A DNA stretch of 64,000 nucleotides from Variovorax guangxiensis (GTDB lineage Bacteria; Pseudomonadota; Gammaproteobacteria; Burkholderiales; Burkholderiaceae_C): NCBI RefSeq assembly GCF_003952165.1, contig NZ_RXFT01000012.1, positions 1-64,000 of the forward strand, written 5' to 3'. The notes beneath the pieces are model-generated. The model was not told the origin of the DNA. It saw only the letters and a program-made list of their open reading frames with translations, and ran no database searches. Below, piece after piece: positions 15,023-24,101 of the stretch. Both the position numbers and the translations under genes were made by a program. The first letter of the stretch is position 1, and every line of letters starts with the position of its first letter.

Positions 15023-17689
15023 CTACGGCAGCTCGCGCGCACTCACAGGGTCTGCCGTTGGCGGCAGCGCACCGCGCAACGGGCTCGGCGCGAGCTTGCG
15101 ATCGTCCGTGGCGGCGCGCGGTGGAGGGATGAGTTCGGTGCCTTCCATGCGGGTGCTGCCGTTTCGTCCCTGCGCAGGTACCGGCGGTGTTGCCGGCAGC
15201 AGCGGCGCCGCATCCACCGCGCGCAGCATGAGGTTGCCGGTGTCCGGCTGCGTGCGCTGCTGCATGCTGCGGATCTCGTCGTAGCGGCCATAGGAGAAGG
15301 ACTCGATGGCGTCCGCATCGCGCATCACGGCGGGACGCAGGAACATCATCAGGTTGCTCTTGGTGCGCGTCCGGTTCTCGTTCTTGAACAGGTTTCCCAC
15401 CACCGGCACGTCTGCGGCCAGCGGTACCTTCTCGATGGTGTTGTTGTAGGTGTCGGAAAGCAGGCCCCCGAGCATGACCAGGCCCCCGTCTTCCACCAGC
15501 ACGTTCGACTCGATGGAGCGCTTGTTGGTGGTCGGCCCGTTCTGGTTGTTGACCGTGTTCTGGTCGACCGTCGAGGCCTCCTGGAAGATGGTGAGCTTCA
15601 CCGTGCCGTTCTCGTTGATGGTCGGGCGCACGCGCAGCGTGAGGCCCACGTCCTTGCGTTCCACGGTGGTGAACGGATTGACGCCGGCCGAGCCGGCCGC
15701 GCTCGCGTACTGTCCCGTGACGAAGGGCACGTTCTGGCCGATGACGATACGGGCCTCCTCGTTGTCCAGCGTCAGCAGGTTGGGCGTGGAGAGGATGTTG
15801 GCATCGCCGTCGCTGCTGAAGAAGTTGGCGATGGCGCCCAGCACGTACTGGCCGCCGATCCTGCCGCCCACGCCGATGTTCAGCCCCGGCGCGATCTGGC
15901 CCGCCACGCCGGCGGCATTGCGTGTGGCCAGTGCCTGGGTGAGCGCGAGGATGTTGTTCCTGTTGAGGCTGGAGTTGGTGCCGATGACCGCGTTGCGGCC
16001 CAGCGCGCTCTGCCACTGCACGCCGAAGCTCGCGGCCTTGCTGGCGTTCACCTCGACGATCAGCGCTTCGATCATCACCTGCGCGCGCCGGCCGTCGAGC
16101 CTGTCGATCACCGCGCGCATCTGCCTGTATTGCGGCTCGGGCGCGGTGATGATCAGCGAGTTGGTCGACGGATCGGCCTGGATCTGGCCGCCGGTGGACG
16201 GCTGGTTCGCGTTGTTCAGGGGCGCGTCGGCGGCGCTCGAAGCGCTGCCCTGGCCGCCGCCGTTCAGGCCCACCGGCGAGGCTTGCTGTCCTTGCTGGGG
16301 CGAGCCGCCGCCTGCAGCCTGGGACGCGTTCTGCTGGCCCGCCGCCATCGCGGCACGCAGCGTAGCGGCGAGCCGCACCGCATCCGCATTCTTCAGGTAG
16401 ACCACGTAGATGTTGCCGGCGGCGCCGTTGCCGGTGTCCGCCGGCGCGCGGTCGAGTTTGTCGATCAGCGCGCGCACGAGCTGCATGCGCGCCGGGTTGG
16501 CCGCCCGCACGAGCACCGAGTTGCTGCGCGGATCGGCCATCAGGGTGGTGCGGAACGATGTGTCCGCTGCGTTCACTACAGGCATCGCATCCGGTGACCC
16601 TGGCATGCTCGACATGCCGGAAATGGCCGGCCCGCCCGATGCACCCGAGCTGCCGCCGTCGATCAGCCGCTGCAGCATCGGCACGATGTCGGCGGCGAGT
16701 GCGTACCGCAGCTGGATGATCTCGACGTCTGATGCGTTTGGAACATCCAGCGACGCGATGACGCGCGCGAGCCGGCGCATGTTGTCCGCGTAGTCGGTGA
16801 TCACGAGCGAGTTGGTGCCCGGGTTCACGTTGATGCTGTTGTTCGGCGCGATCAGTGGACGCAGCACCGGCAGCAGGTTGTTCGGCGACTCGTAGTTGAG
16901 CCTGAATATCTGCGTGACGACCTGGTTGCCGGCGTTCGGCGGGATGGCGCCGATCGAGGTGTTGACGCTACCGCTTTGCAGCTTGGCGCTGGCCTCGGGC
17001 ACCACCTTGTAGAGCCCCTCGGCTTCCACCAGGGCGAAGCCCCGCAGCCGCAGCGCAAGGGCGAACTGGTCGAAGGCCGCGGCCGGAGGGATCGCGCGTT
17101 CGGTGACGAGGTTCATCGTGCCCTTCACCCTCGGGTCGATCACCACGTCGCGGCCGGTGACCACCGCCATGGTGCGGGCCACCGCCTCGATGTCTGCGTT
17201 GAAGAAGTTCAGGGTGATGGGCTCGCCGCCGGCGGGCGCTGCCTTGGCGCTTGCGGGCGTGCGAGCCTGCGTCGGGGAGGCGGCAGCGCCGGCGGACTGC
17301 AGTGTGACCTTGAGCGAACTGCCCTGTATCTCGGTCTTGTATGAAGCGGGCTGCCACAGGTTCAGCACGACCCGGCTGCGCTCTCCTGCCTGCACGACAT
17401 TGATCGAACGCAGGTTGGCCTGGTTCACTTCGACGGCCGCGCGGCCGACTTCGCTGGCAACCCCGGGAAAGTCGAGCGCGATGCGCGGTGGGTTCTGTAT
17501 GGCGAATCCGCCGGGCAGCTCATCGAGCGGCTGCGCCAGGTCGATCTGGACGACCGCGGTTCCATGCTGCACGTAGCCTGATACCGCCTTGACGGTGTTC
17601 TGCGCATGGGCCGCGCCCAGTGCGCCGCAAATCAGCAAGCCGAGGCATGCGGCGCGAACGCCGCGCGCGCCGTTGGGTGACGCCCTCAT
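15023..17689 (-). CDS. gspD: GspD-type secretin with N-terminal AMIN domain
   Basis: This 888-residue outer-membrane secretin has a signal peptide (about 1-29), an AMIN domain (about 35-130, usually seen in PilQ and amidases), an N0 domain (about 158-235, ITLNFFNADIEAVARTM), three N1-N3 modules (about 255-550; each with the pattern ADPRSNSVLV or NPGTNSLVI), the secretin barrel domain (about 560-790) with the signature VPVVGNLFKNENRTRTKSNLMMFLRP, and a Pro-rich C-terminal tail. The three N-modules match type II secretion GspD rather than PilQ. No other gsp gene lies in the flanking sequence: the response regulator is convergent and TerC is divergent. It may work with a system encoded elsewhere. 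Low-complexity Gly/Ser/Gln inserts interrupt N2 and N3. Confidence 0.88.
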   Translation of the reverse strand: MRASPNGARGVRAACLGLLICGALGAAHAQNTVKAVSGYVQHGTAVVQIDLAQPLDELPGGFAIQNPPRIALDFPGVASEVGRAAVEVNQANLRSINVVQAGERSRVVLNLWQPASYKTEIQGSSLKVTLQSAGAAASPTQARTPASAKAAPAGGEPITLNFFNADIEAVARTMAVVTGRDVVIDPRVKGTMNLVTERAIPPAAAFDQFALALRLRGFALVEAEGLYKVVPEASAKLQSGSVNTSIGAIPPNAGNQVVTQIFRLNYESPNNLLPVLRPLIAPNNSINVNPGTNSLVITDYADNMRRLARVIASLDVPNASDVEIIQLRYALAADIVPMLQRLIDGGSSGASGGPAISGMSSMPGSPDAMPVVNAADTSFRTTLMADPRSNSVLVRAANPARMQLVRALIDKLDRAPADTGNGAAGNIYVVYLKNADAVRLAATLRAAMAAGQQNASQAAGGGSPQQGQQASPVGLNGGGQGSASSAADAPLNNANQPSTGGQIQADPSTNSLIITAPEPQYRQMRAVIDRLDGRRAQVMIEALIVEVNASKAASFGVQWQSALGRNAVIGTNSSLNRNNILALTQALATRNAAGVAGQIAPGLNIGVGGRIGGQYVLGAIANFFSSDGDANILSTPNLLTLDNEEARIVIGQNVPFVTGQYASAAGSAGVNPFTTVERKDVGLTLRVRPTINENGTVKLTIFQEASTVDQNTVNNQNGPTTNKRSIESNVLVEDGGLVMLGGLLSDTYNNTIEKVPLAADVPVVGNLFKNENRTRTKSNLMMFLRPAVMRDADAIESFSYGRYDEIRSMQQRTQPDTGNLMLRAVDAAPLLPATPPVPAQGRNGSTRMEGTELIPPPRAATDDRKLAPSPLRGALPPTADPVSARELP

Positions 17690-17946
17690 GCGTCAGTGCC
17701 CGCGCAACCTGGGGTCGCAGAGGTACTTCGCAGCTGCAAGGCTCGTCCGCCCTGGTATGACGCGGGCGGGTTCTTCGTGCATGTTCGAATCGCGAGGCAA
17801 AACGGCATCAGGGCCGACAACGATGGTTTGAGTTTCCGCACCGATCCACATCGTTGCTGCTTGGGGCTATGCCGGAAGACGGATGCGCTGTCCGGTACTT
17901 CCGGGCACGGATGCTCGCCGATCTGCCTTCATTCCACTAGCCATCG

Positions 17947-17969
17947 AAATGAGATTGAGAACCTCATTT
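17947..17969. promoter_or_regulatory. AT-rich inverted repeat upstream of terC (Fur-box-like)
   Basis: AAATGAG and CTCATTT flank a 9-nt centre, followed by two more T. The AATGAG...CTCATT arms resemble betaproteobacterial Fur boxes, but the spacing is longer than the standard 19-bp box. The remaining 431 nt between gspD (start 17689) and terC (start 18121) hold no other feature I can support. A manganese yybP-ykoY riboswitch was looked for and not seen. Confidence 0.3.
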
Positions 17970-18120
17970 TTGCACGCAATCGGCCAGCGCCCGGGCCGGG
18001 ATCGCCGGCAATGCAATGGCCCATGAGGCGAGGGGACGCTGGCGCCAGGCGCGCGGGGACCCGTAAGATGCGCTCGCCCGCAGCGGCCGCCGGCCGCGCG
18101 TGCTGCAACCGCGTCGTTCC

Positions 18121-18870
18121 ATGCTCGAACTTCTTACCGACCCTCAGGTCTGGATCGCCTTCGCCACCCTGACCGCCCTGGAGCTGGTCCTGGGGATCGA
18201 CAACATCATCTTCATCTCGATCCTGGTCGACAAGCTGCCCCTGGCCCAGCGGGAGTTCGCGCGGCGCATCGGCCTTTTCATGGCCATGTTCATGCGCATC
18301 GGGCTGCTGCTGGTGCTCGCCTGGATCGTCGGCCTGGTGGCGCCGCTGTTCACCGTGTTCAACCAGGAGATCTCGGGGCGCGACCTGATCCTCATCCTGG
18401 GCGGGCTGTTCCTGATCTGGAAGAGCACGAGCGAGGTCCACCAGTCGCTCGAAGGCGAGCATGAGCACAAGCAGAGCGCCGTCAAGGCGACCTTCGCCTC
18501 GGTGATCCTCCAGATCATGATCATTGACCTGGTGTTCTCGCTCGACTCCATCATCACCGCCGTCGGCATGGTGGACGACGTGCGCGTGATGATCGCCGCG
18601 GTCATTGCCTCGGTGCTGCTGATGATGCTGTTCGCCGGCCCGATCGGCCGCTTCGTCTCGGCCCATCCGACCATCAAGATGCTGGCGCTGTCCTTCCTGG
18701 TGGTCGTGGGCGTGGTGCTCGTGGCCGAGGGCTTCGACCATCACGTGCCCAAGGGCTATGTGTACTTCGCGATGGCGTTCTCGCTGATCGTGGAAATGCT
18801 CAACATCCGCATGCGCACCAAGGCCGCCCGGCGCGTCGAACTGAACCCGCCGCGCATGCCCGGCGATTGA
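18121..18870 (+). CDS. TerC-family integral membrane protein
   Basis: This 249-residue polytopic protein has about seven transmembrane helices and the two acidic TerC motifs in the membrane: ELVLGIDNIIFISI at about 21-34 and IDLVFSLDSIITAVGM at about 139-154. TerC-family proteins are linked to tellurite resistance and, in characterised cases, to manganese export or metalation of exported proteins. A polar His/Glu-rich loop (EGEHEHKQ) separates helices. The ATG at 18121 is used; an in-frame start at 18100 would add seven charged residues. It stands alone, with an inverted repeat about 150 nt upstream. The specific ion is not deducible. Confidence 0.87.
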   Translation: MLELLTDPQVWIAFATLTALELVLGIDNIIFISILVDKLPLAQREFARRIGLFMAMFMRIGLLLVLAWIVGLVAPLFTVFNQEISGRDLILILGGLFLIWKSTSEVHQSLEGEHEHKQSAVKATFASVILQIMIIDLVFSLDSIITAVGMVDDVRVMIAAVIASVLLMMLFAGPIGRFVSAHPTIKMLALSFLVVVGVVLVAEGFDHHVPKGYVYFAMAFSLIVEMLNIRMRTKAARRVELNPPRMPGD

Positions 18871-18901
18871 GCCGGGGCGCGCGGCGTTCGGCCGCCCGGC
18901 T
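18870..18901. terminator. Hairpin between convergent terC and PHP lipoprotein genes
   Basis: AGCCGGG and CCCGGCT form the outer stem and CGGC/GCCG an inner stem. The element overlaps both stop codons of the convergent genes. It may serve as a bidirectional terminator, but no T-run is present on either side. Confidence 0.35.
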
Positions 18902-20636
18902 ACTGCGCGGCGACCTTCACGAACACCGGGTTCGAATAGAACCAGAGGTCGCTGTAGTTGCGCGCGTTGATCGCGTTGAAGCGGGCCACGTTGTCGGTGC
19001 CCGTGGTCTGCGCGTCGAACAGCGGCTCGCCGCCGGCCGTTTCGTTGGGCACGTCGGTACCCAGGTTGGTGCCGCGCAGGCGGAAGTACTGGTTGTTGCC
19101 GGCCTTCACCGTGTAGCTCACGGCGAAGTAGCCGTCGGCGTCGAGCTTCCAGTCGGCGCGCGTGAAGCGCTTGAGCACGCGCGTCGACGGGTTGGTGTCG
19201 CGCGAGTAGCCCGGCGTGCCCGGCAGCTCGGGGCCGGTCACGTCGCCCGCGATCAGGTCGATGTGGTCGACCACCGGCTTCACGTTGGCGAAGATGCCGC
19301 TGCCGAGCTGGTACTCGAAGTTGTTGCGCTCGGGGCTCTTGAAGCGGATGGTGATCTTCAGGTCTTCGCCCGACTTGGCGCCCAGCTCCGAACCCATCTC
19401 GCCCGTGCCCTTGGTGCCCTGCACCTTGAAGTCGAGCGCGTCGATCAGGCCGCCGTTCACCGCGAAGAGCTTGCCCGAGCGCATGGCCGCGAGCAGCGAC
19501 TTCGGGTCCTTGATGTCGCCGAACAGATGGTTCTTGGCGTACTCGCCGGGCGCGTAGCCGCTGCTGTACAGGCCCTTCGAGATGGTGAAGTGGTAGTCGG
19601 AGTCGGCCACGTTCCAGATGCGGCGGCCTTCGGAGAGCAGCGCGTCCCAGGTGCCGCCGAGCTTGGCGACGAGGTAGTCCACGCCGCCGTAGGTGCGCGA
19701 AGGCAGGTTGGCGTCGGTGTAGGCACTCTCGTAGCCGCCGCGGTTCGGCTCCATCTGGTTGCCGACCATGCCTTCGAGCGAGAAGACGATGTTCGGCGCC
19801 AGGTCGTTCATCTCGCGCAGCTGCGCGATCGTGTACTTGCCGGGGTTGCGCGACGGGTGGTTGACCTGCAGGTAGCTGGTGTCGGGGTAGTTCTTCTTGA
19901 GCCAGGCGATCGCCCCCATGGTCTCGGCGTGCGTGTTGTAGCCGGTGCCGGCCTTGGGGCCCCAGGCGGCCACGTCGGCGGCCGGGAAGAGCGCCGGATC
20001 GCGGTTGGTGAAGAGGTACTCGAACTGGCTCACGGCCTTGAGCGCGGCGTCCGACATCGGGTTGTCGGTCAGGATGCCCACGTTGCCGTGGTCGTGCGAG
20101 GGCATGTCCCATTCGAAGGCCGCGAAGATGGTCTTGTCGGCGTACTTGCCGCTGGCCTGCAGCGCCTTGATGCGCGGCACCTGGTACTTGGCCATGCCTT
20201 CCGAGAACGGGATCGCCGAGGTCAGCTTGTTCCCGTCGTTGTCGTAGGAGAACAGGCGCAGGTGGTCCGAAATCGCGGCCCAGTCGAGCCCGAACTGGTC
20301 GAAGGCCTTGGCCAGCACCTGGTCGAGCGTGTTGACCTGCTGGGTGTCGTCCGACTGCATCGTGTGGACGTGCAGGTCGCCGACGGTCCAGCGGCCGGCC
20401 GGGGCGGGTGCCGCCGGGGGCGCCGCGGCCGGCGCCGGTGCGGGCGCGACCGCGGTGGGCGTGCCGGCGCTGGTGGGGAAGAGGGCCGGGGTGCTGGAGC
20501 CGCCTCCTCCACCGCAGCCGGCGAGCATGAGGGTGCCGATGGCGAGCGTGGAGAACAGGGTGCGGCGCAACGGAAGGACGCGCGGAAGAACGCGCGGGAG
20601 GCAGGGGATGGGGAGGGCAGTAGGAAGATTGGACAT
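18900..20636 (-). CDS. DUF3604-type (PHP-domain-like) lipoprotein
   Basis: This 578-residue predicted lipoprotein has the lipobox LMLAGC near residues 40-45 followed by a Gly run, then a Pro/Ala-rich linker to about residue 85. The main domain shows metal-binding PHP/DUF3604 motifs: GDLHVHT, AAISDH, VNHPSRN and VADSDYH, which are the His/Asp ligands typical of this hydrolase family. It is likely exported and metal dependent, but no substrate is known. The ATG at 20636 is chosen since the longer in-frame extension (to 20759) would bury the signal peptide. It converges with terC and is divergent from the GGDEF-EAL gene, 166 nt apart. Confidence 0.82.
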   Translation of the reverse strand: MSNLPTALPIPCLPRVLPRVLPLRRTLFSTLAIGTLMLAGCGGGGGSSTPALFPTSAGTPTAVAPAPAPAAAPPAAPAPAGRWTVGDLHVHTMQSDDTQQVNTLDQVLAKAFDQFGLDWAAISDHLRLFSYDNDGNKLTSAIPFSEGMAKYQVPRIKALQASGKYADKTIFAAFEWDMPSHDHGNVGILTDNPMSDAALKAVSQFEYLFTNRDPALFPAADVAAWGPKAGTGYNTHAETMGAIAWLKKNYPDTSYLQVNHPSRNPGKYTIAQLREMNDLAPNIVFSLEGMVGNQMEPNRGGYESAYTDANLPSRTYGGVDYLVAKLGGTWDALLSEGRRIWNVADSDYHFTISKGLYSSGYAPGEYAKNHLFGDIKDPKSLLAAMRSGKLFAVNGGLIDALDFKVQGTKGTGEMGSELGAKSGEDLKITIRFKSPERNNFEYQLGSGIFANVKPVVDHIDLIAGDVTGPELPGTPGYSRDTNPSTRVLKRFTRADWKLDADGYFAVSYTVKAGNNQYFRLRGTNLGTDVPNETAGGEPLFDAQTTGTDNVARFNAINARNYSDLWFYSNPVFVKVAAQ

Positions 20637-20802
20637 GGCAGGCCGAAAAAGAAGCGACGCGTACCTGAGGTGCGCGTCTCCGGGAAAGCCGCGAGTTTGG
20701 GAGGAGGCGATGACGTCCCGATGAAAGTTAAACGAAAGTTCGTTGTCACCACGCACCACTTGGGCGCCGATACGTCCTGCGCTCTATAAACTGTGCGCTT
20801 TC

Positions 20803-22833
20803 ATGATTCCCCGCGCGCCTTCCCCACAGCTCTTCGCGTCCGTCGACGATGAGGTGCTGTCCCGCATGGTGCGCACCGACCAGATGGTGGCGGTGCGCCG
20901 CAGCGTGCTCGCCGCGATTCCCATCAACGTGGTGCTGAGCTGCGTCGCGGCGCTGGTCGCCCTCAACGCGGGCCGCGCGTTCGAAGGGATGTGCTGGCTG
21001 CTGCTGTCGCTCATGGTGAACGGGGTGCGCAGCTACATCTGCCGCTGGCCTTTCGCGCCGTGGCCGGGCATCGTGCCCGAAGCCGGCATCGCGACCTCGC
21101 CGGACGCTCACTCCGTCGAATGGCATCTGCGGGTCGCGGCGGCCATGGCGGCGGTGTCGGGCTGCGTTTGGGCGCTCATCCCGCTGTTGTGCGACGGGTA
21201 CTCCTCGCCGCAGGCGGTGTTCTACCTGACGGTGGTGTGCGGCATCTGCGCAGGGGCCGTCACCTACGGCATCGCTTATGCATTCGTGCCTATCAGCTTC
21301 ATCGTGCCGGCGCTGCTGTCGGTGGCCGGCTGCCTGGCCTATGCGGGCGGCTTCGACAACCTGAGCCTGGCGGCGATGGTGCTGCTGTACCTGGCGGCGC
21401 TCGTGCGTGGCGCGGTGCACAGCGACAGGAATTTCCGCGCAAGCAGCCGCATCCGCAACGAGGCCACCGCCATGGCGGTGCAGCTGCGCAAGGCGCACGC
21501 GCAGTCGCTCGACGCGACGCAGCAACTGGCCTTCCGCGCTTCGCACGATTCGCTCACCGGCCTGCTCAACCGCGAAGGCTTCACCGACGCGGCCACCCTG
21601 CACCTCGCAGCGCACGACGGCCGTCAGCACGCCGTGCTGCTGCTGGACCTCGACGGCTTCAAGGCGGTGAACGATGCCTTCGGCCACAAGGTTGGCGACC
21701 GCGTCCTGCAGGACGTGGCCCACTGGCTGCAGCGCGAAACTGCCGAGATGCAGGCCGTGCTCGGCCGTTGGGGCGGTGACGAGTTCGCCTTGCTCTACTG
21801 CCTGCGCAATGAACGCCAGGCGCCGCCCGAGATCGCGCAGGCGCTGATCCGCTCCATTTCCTTCGCCACGGCGCACTACGGCGGCCACCTGGGCGTGAGC
21901 ATCGGCATTTCGCTCTCGGGCGAAGCCGAGGTGGCCGACATGATCAGCTTCGCCGACGAAGCCCTGCATGAGGCCAAGCGCACCGGACGCAACCGCTACC
22001 AGGTCTTCGACAGCGCGCTCAACCAGCGCCTGGCCACGCGCCGCGACGTGGAGCGCGACCTGCTGCAGGCCATCGAATCGCGCGGCATCGGCGTGTGGTA
22101 CCAGCCGATCATGAGCAGCGACGGCAGCGAGGTCCACAGCCTGGAGGCGCTGATGCGCTGGAACCACCCCCGCCACGGCCACATCGCCCCGGAGGACGTG
22201 ATCTACGCGGCCGCGAGCACCGGTGTGGCCGAGCCGCTGCTGCGGCACCTGGTCGACGAGGTCTGCCGGGGCATGCGCCAGATGGAGGCCGCCGGCTCGA
22301 GCCTCGCGGCCGTGCCGGTGGCCGTCAACGTCTCGCCGCGCGAAATGGCACAGCTGGCGGTGGACGACATCGTGCTCGGCATGCTGAAGCTGCGCGGCAT
22401 CGCGCCGCGGCGGCTGCAGATCGAGATCACGGAAGAGGTGGCGCTCGACACCCACGCCACGCGCGGCCGGCTGAACGCGCTCTCGGCCGCGGGCGTGGCG
22501 ATCGTGGTCGACGACTTCGGGGTGGGTTACTCGTCGCTGGCCTCGCTGCGCAGCGAATATGTGCGGCAGGTGAAGATCGACCGCAGCTTCATCCTCGATC
22601 TGTCGTCCTCGCCGAGCAACGAGGTGCTGGTGGATGCCATCGTGCAGCTCGGCCACTCGCTGGGCGTGCAGGTGGTGGCCGAGGGCGTGGAGACGCAGGC
22701 CGAGCTCGACGTGCTGCGCAACCTGGGGTGTGGGTTGGTGCAGGGCTATCACCTCGCGCGGCCCGCGCCGCTGCCCGAGGTGATGGCGTGGGCCGCCGCG
22801 CGCTCGGCGCCTGCGCCCGCCAGGGCAGGCTGA
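20803..22833 (+). CDS. Membrane-anchored GGDEF-EAL dual-domain protein
   Basis: This 676-residue protein has an N-terminal membrane sensor of about six helices (about 35-215), a GGDEF diguanylate cyclase domain with intact GGDEF at 324-328, and an EAL phosphodiesterase domain starting near 430 with LEAL at 447-450, NVSPRE, EITEE, VDDFGVGYSS, KIDRSF and EGVET. Both active sites look intact, so net activity on cyclic-di-GMP cannot be predicted. The ATG at 20803 (MIPRAPS) is chosen; a TATAAA hexamer at 20785-20790 lies so close that an upstream start at 20743 seems less likely. It is a single gene between a divergent lipoprotein and the convergent M20 gene. Confidence 0.88.
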   Translation: MIPRAPSPQLFASVDDEVLSRMVRTDQMVAVRRSVLAAIPINVVLSCVAALVALNAGRAFEGMCWLLLSLMVNGVRSYICRWPFAPWPGIVPEAGIATSPDAHSVEWHLRVAAAMAAVSGCVWALIPLLCDGYSSPQAVFYLTVVCGICAGAVTYGIAYAFVPISFIVPALLSVAGCLAYAGGFDNLSLAAMVLLYLAALVRGAVHSDRNFRASSRIRNEATAMAVQLRKAHAQSLDATQQLAFRASHDSLTGLLNREGFTDAATLHLAAHDGRQHAVLLLDLDGFKAVNDAFGHKVGDRVLQDVAHWLQRETAEMQAVLGRWGGDEFALLYCLRNERQAPPEIAQALIRSISFATAHYGGHLGVSIGISLSGEAEVADMISFADEALHEAKRTGRNRYQVFDSALNQRLATRRDVERDLLQAIESRGIGVWYQPIMSSDGSEVHSLEALMRWNHPRHGHIAPEDVIYAAASTGVAEPLLRHLVDEVCRGMRQMEAAGSSLAAVPVAVNVSPREMAQLAVDDIVLGMLKLRGIAPRRLQIEITEEVALDTHATRGRLNALSAAGVAIVVDDFGVGYSSLASLRSEYVRQVKIDRSFILDLSSSPSNEVLVDAIVQLGHSLGVQVVAEGVETQAELDVLRNLGCGLVQGYHLARPAPLPEVMAWAAARSAPAPARAG

Positions 22834-22857
22834 GCTGCCCCCGCCCGACCCGTTTGA

Positions 22858-24084
22858 TTACGCCAGCAGGTCGCTGAGCGTGCGCGCGATCACCTTGGTC
22901 GCGCGGCGCAGGTCTTCCAGCACCACGCGCTCGTCGCTGCGCTTGGCGTGCGATTCGAGCACGGTGCGCGGGCCGGCGCCGTAGATCACGCCGGGAATAC
23001 CGGCTTCCACGTACAGGCGCACGTCGGTATAGAGCGGGGTGCCCATGGCCTTGATCGGCTCGCCGAACAGCTCGCCGCCATGCTTCTGGATCGCGTCGAC
23101 CAGCGGCTTGTTGCCCGCCAGGGGCTTCATCGAGTTGGCCAGCAGCAGGCGCTTGATCTCGACGGTGATGCCTTCGCTCTCGGCGGCCGCGTCGGCGATC
23201 ACCTTGCGGATGGTGGCTTCGACCTCGACCGGATTCTCCTCGGGGATCATGCGGCGGTCGAGCTTGAACACCACCTTGCCCGGAACCACGTTGGTGTTGG
23301 TGCCGCCCTCGATGCGGCCGACGTTCAGGTAGGGGTGCGTGATGCCCTCGACCTTCGACGTGACCTGCTTGTAGAGGGTGTTCTGTGCATAGAGCGCGTT
23401 CAGGATCTTCGTGGCGCCCTGCAGCGCGTCGATGCCGGTGGCGGGCACGGCGGCGTGCGCCATCTTTCCGTGCACCGTCACCTCCATCTGCAGGCAGCCG
23501 TTGTGCGCCGTGACCACTTCGTAGCTGAAGCCGGCCGCGATCATCAGGTCGGGCTTGGTCAGCCCCTTCTCGAGCAGCCAGCCCGGGCCCAGGATGCCGC
23601 CGAACTCCTCGTCGTAGGTGAAGTGCAGCTCGATGCTGCCCTTGGCCGGCTTGGCCACCGCCTCGAGGGCGCGCAGCGCGAAGGTGAAGCTGGCGAAGTC
23701 GCTCTTGCTCACGGCGGCGGCGCGGCCGTAGAGGCTGCCGTCGACGATCTCGCCGCCGTACGGGTCGTGCGTCCAGCCTTCGCCGGGCGGCACCACGTCG
23801 CCGTGCGCGTTCAGCGCCACCGTGCGGCCGCCGTCGCCGTACTTGCGGCGCACGATCAGGTTGGTGATCGATTCGAGGCCGTAGTCCTTCACTTCCTGCG
23901 CGGGCACGGCGTGCTTCTCGGCCGTGAGGCCGAAGTCGTTCAGCAGCTCGGCGGTGCGCTCGGCGTGCGGCGCGTTGTTGCCCGGCGGCGTGTCGGTGGG
24001 CACCTGCACCAGTTGCTGCAGGAACTTCACTTCCTCGTCGAAGTGGGCGTCGATCCAGGCGTCGAGCTTGGCGTAGTCGGTCAT
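22858..24084 (-). CDS. M20-family amidohydrolase/peptidase (ArgE/DapE-like) with divergent metal site
   Basis: This 408-residue protein has the M20 fold: HGDVVPP with the first metal-site His and catalytic Asp, TYDEEFGG with the catalytic and metal-binding Glu pair, a dimerisation domain in the middle, and a C-terminal ESHAKRSDE with the last His ligand. The usual metal-bridging Asp in the GRGxxDxKG motif is missing: the sequence is GRAAAVSKSD, with an Asp four positions later. It is the last gene of the GntR-puuE-uraD/amidohydrolase operon, 17 nt after the fusion gene, so it probably acts on a ureido or carbamoyl intermediate such as ureidoglycolate, but this is inference. It could also be a general N-acyl hydrolase. 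Confidence 0.82.
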   Translation of the reverse strand: MTDYAKLDAWIDAHFDEEVKFLQQLVQVPTDTPPGNNAPHAERTAELLNDFGLTAEKHAVPAQEVKDYGLESITNLIVRRKYGDGGRTVALNAHGDVVPPGEGWTHDPYGGEIVDGSLYGRAAAVSKSDFASFTFALRALEAVAKPAKGSIELHFTYDEEFGGILGPGWLLEKGLTKPDLMIAAGFSYEVVTAHNGCLQMEVTVHGKMAHAAVPATGIDALQGATKILNALYAQNTLYKQVTSKVEGITHPYLNVGRIEGGTNTNVVPGKVVFKLDRRMIPEENPVEVEATIRKVIADAAAESEGITVEIKRLLLANSMKPLAGNKPLVDAIQKHGGELFGEPIKAMGTPLYTDVRLYVEAGIPGVIYGAGPRTVLESHAKRSDERVVLEDLRRATKVIARTLSDLLA

Positions 24085-24101
24085 GGCTTTTCTTCTATGT
24101 T

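Noticed and set aside
17690..18120. Manganese yybP-ykoY riboswitch upstream of terC
   Set aside because: The conserved core sequences and three-way junction could not be found in the gap.
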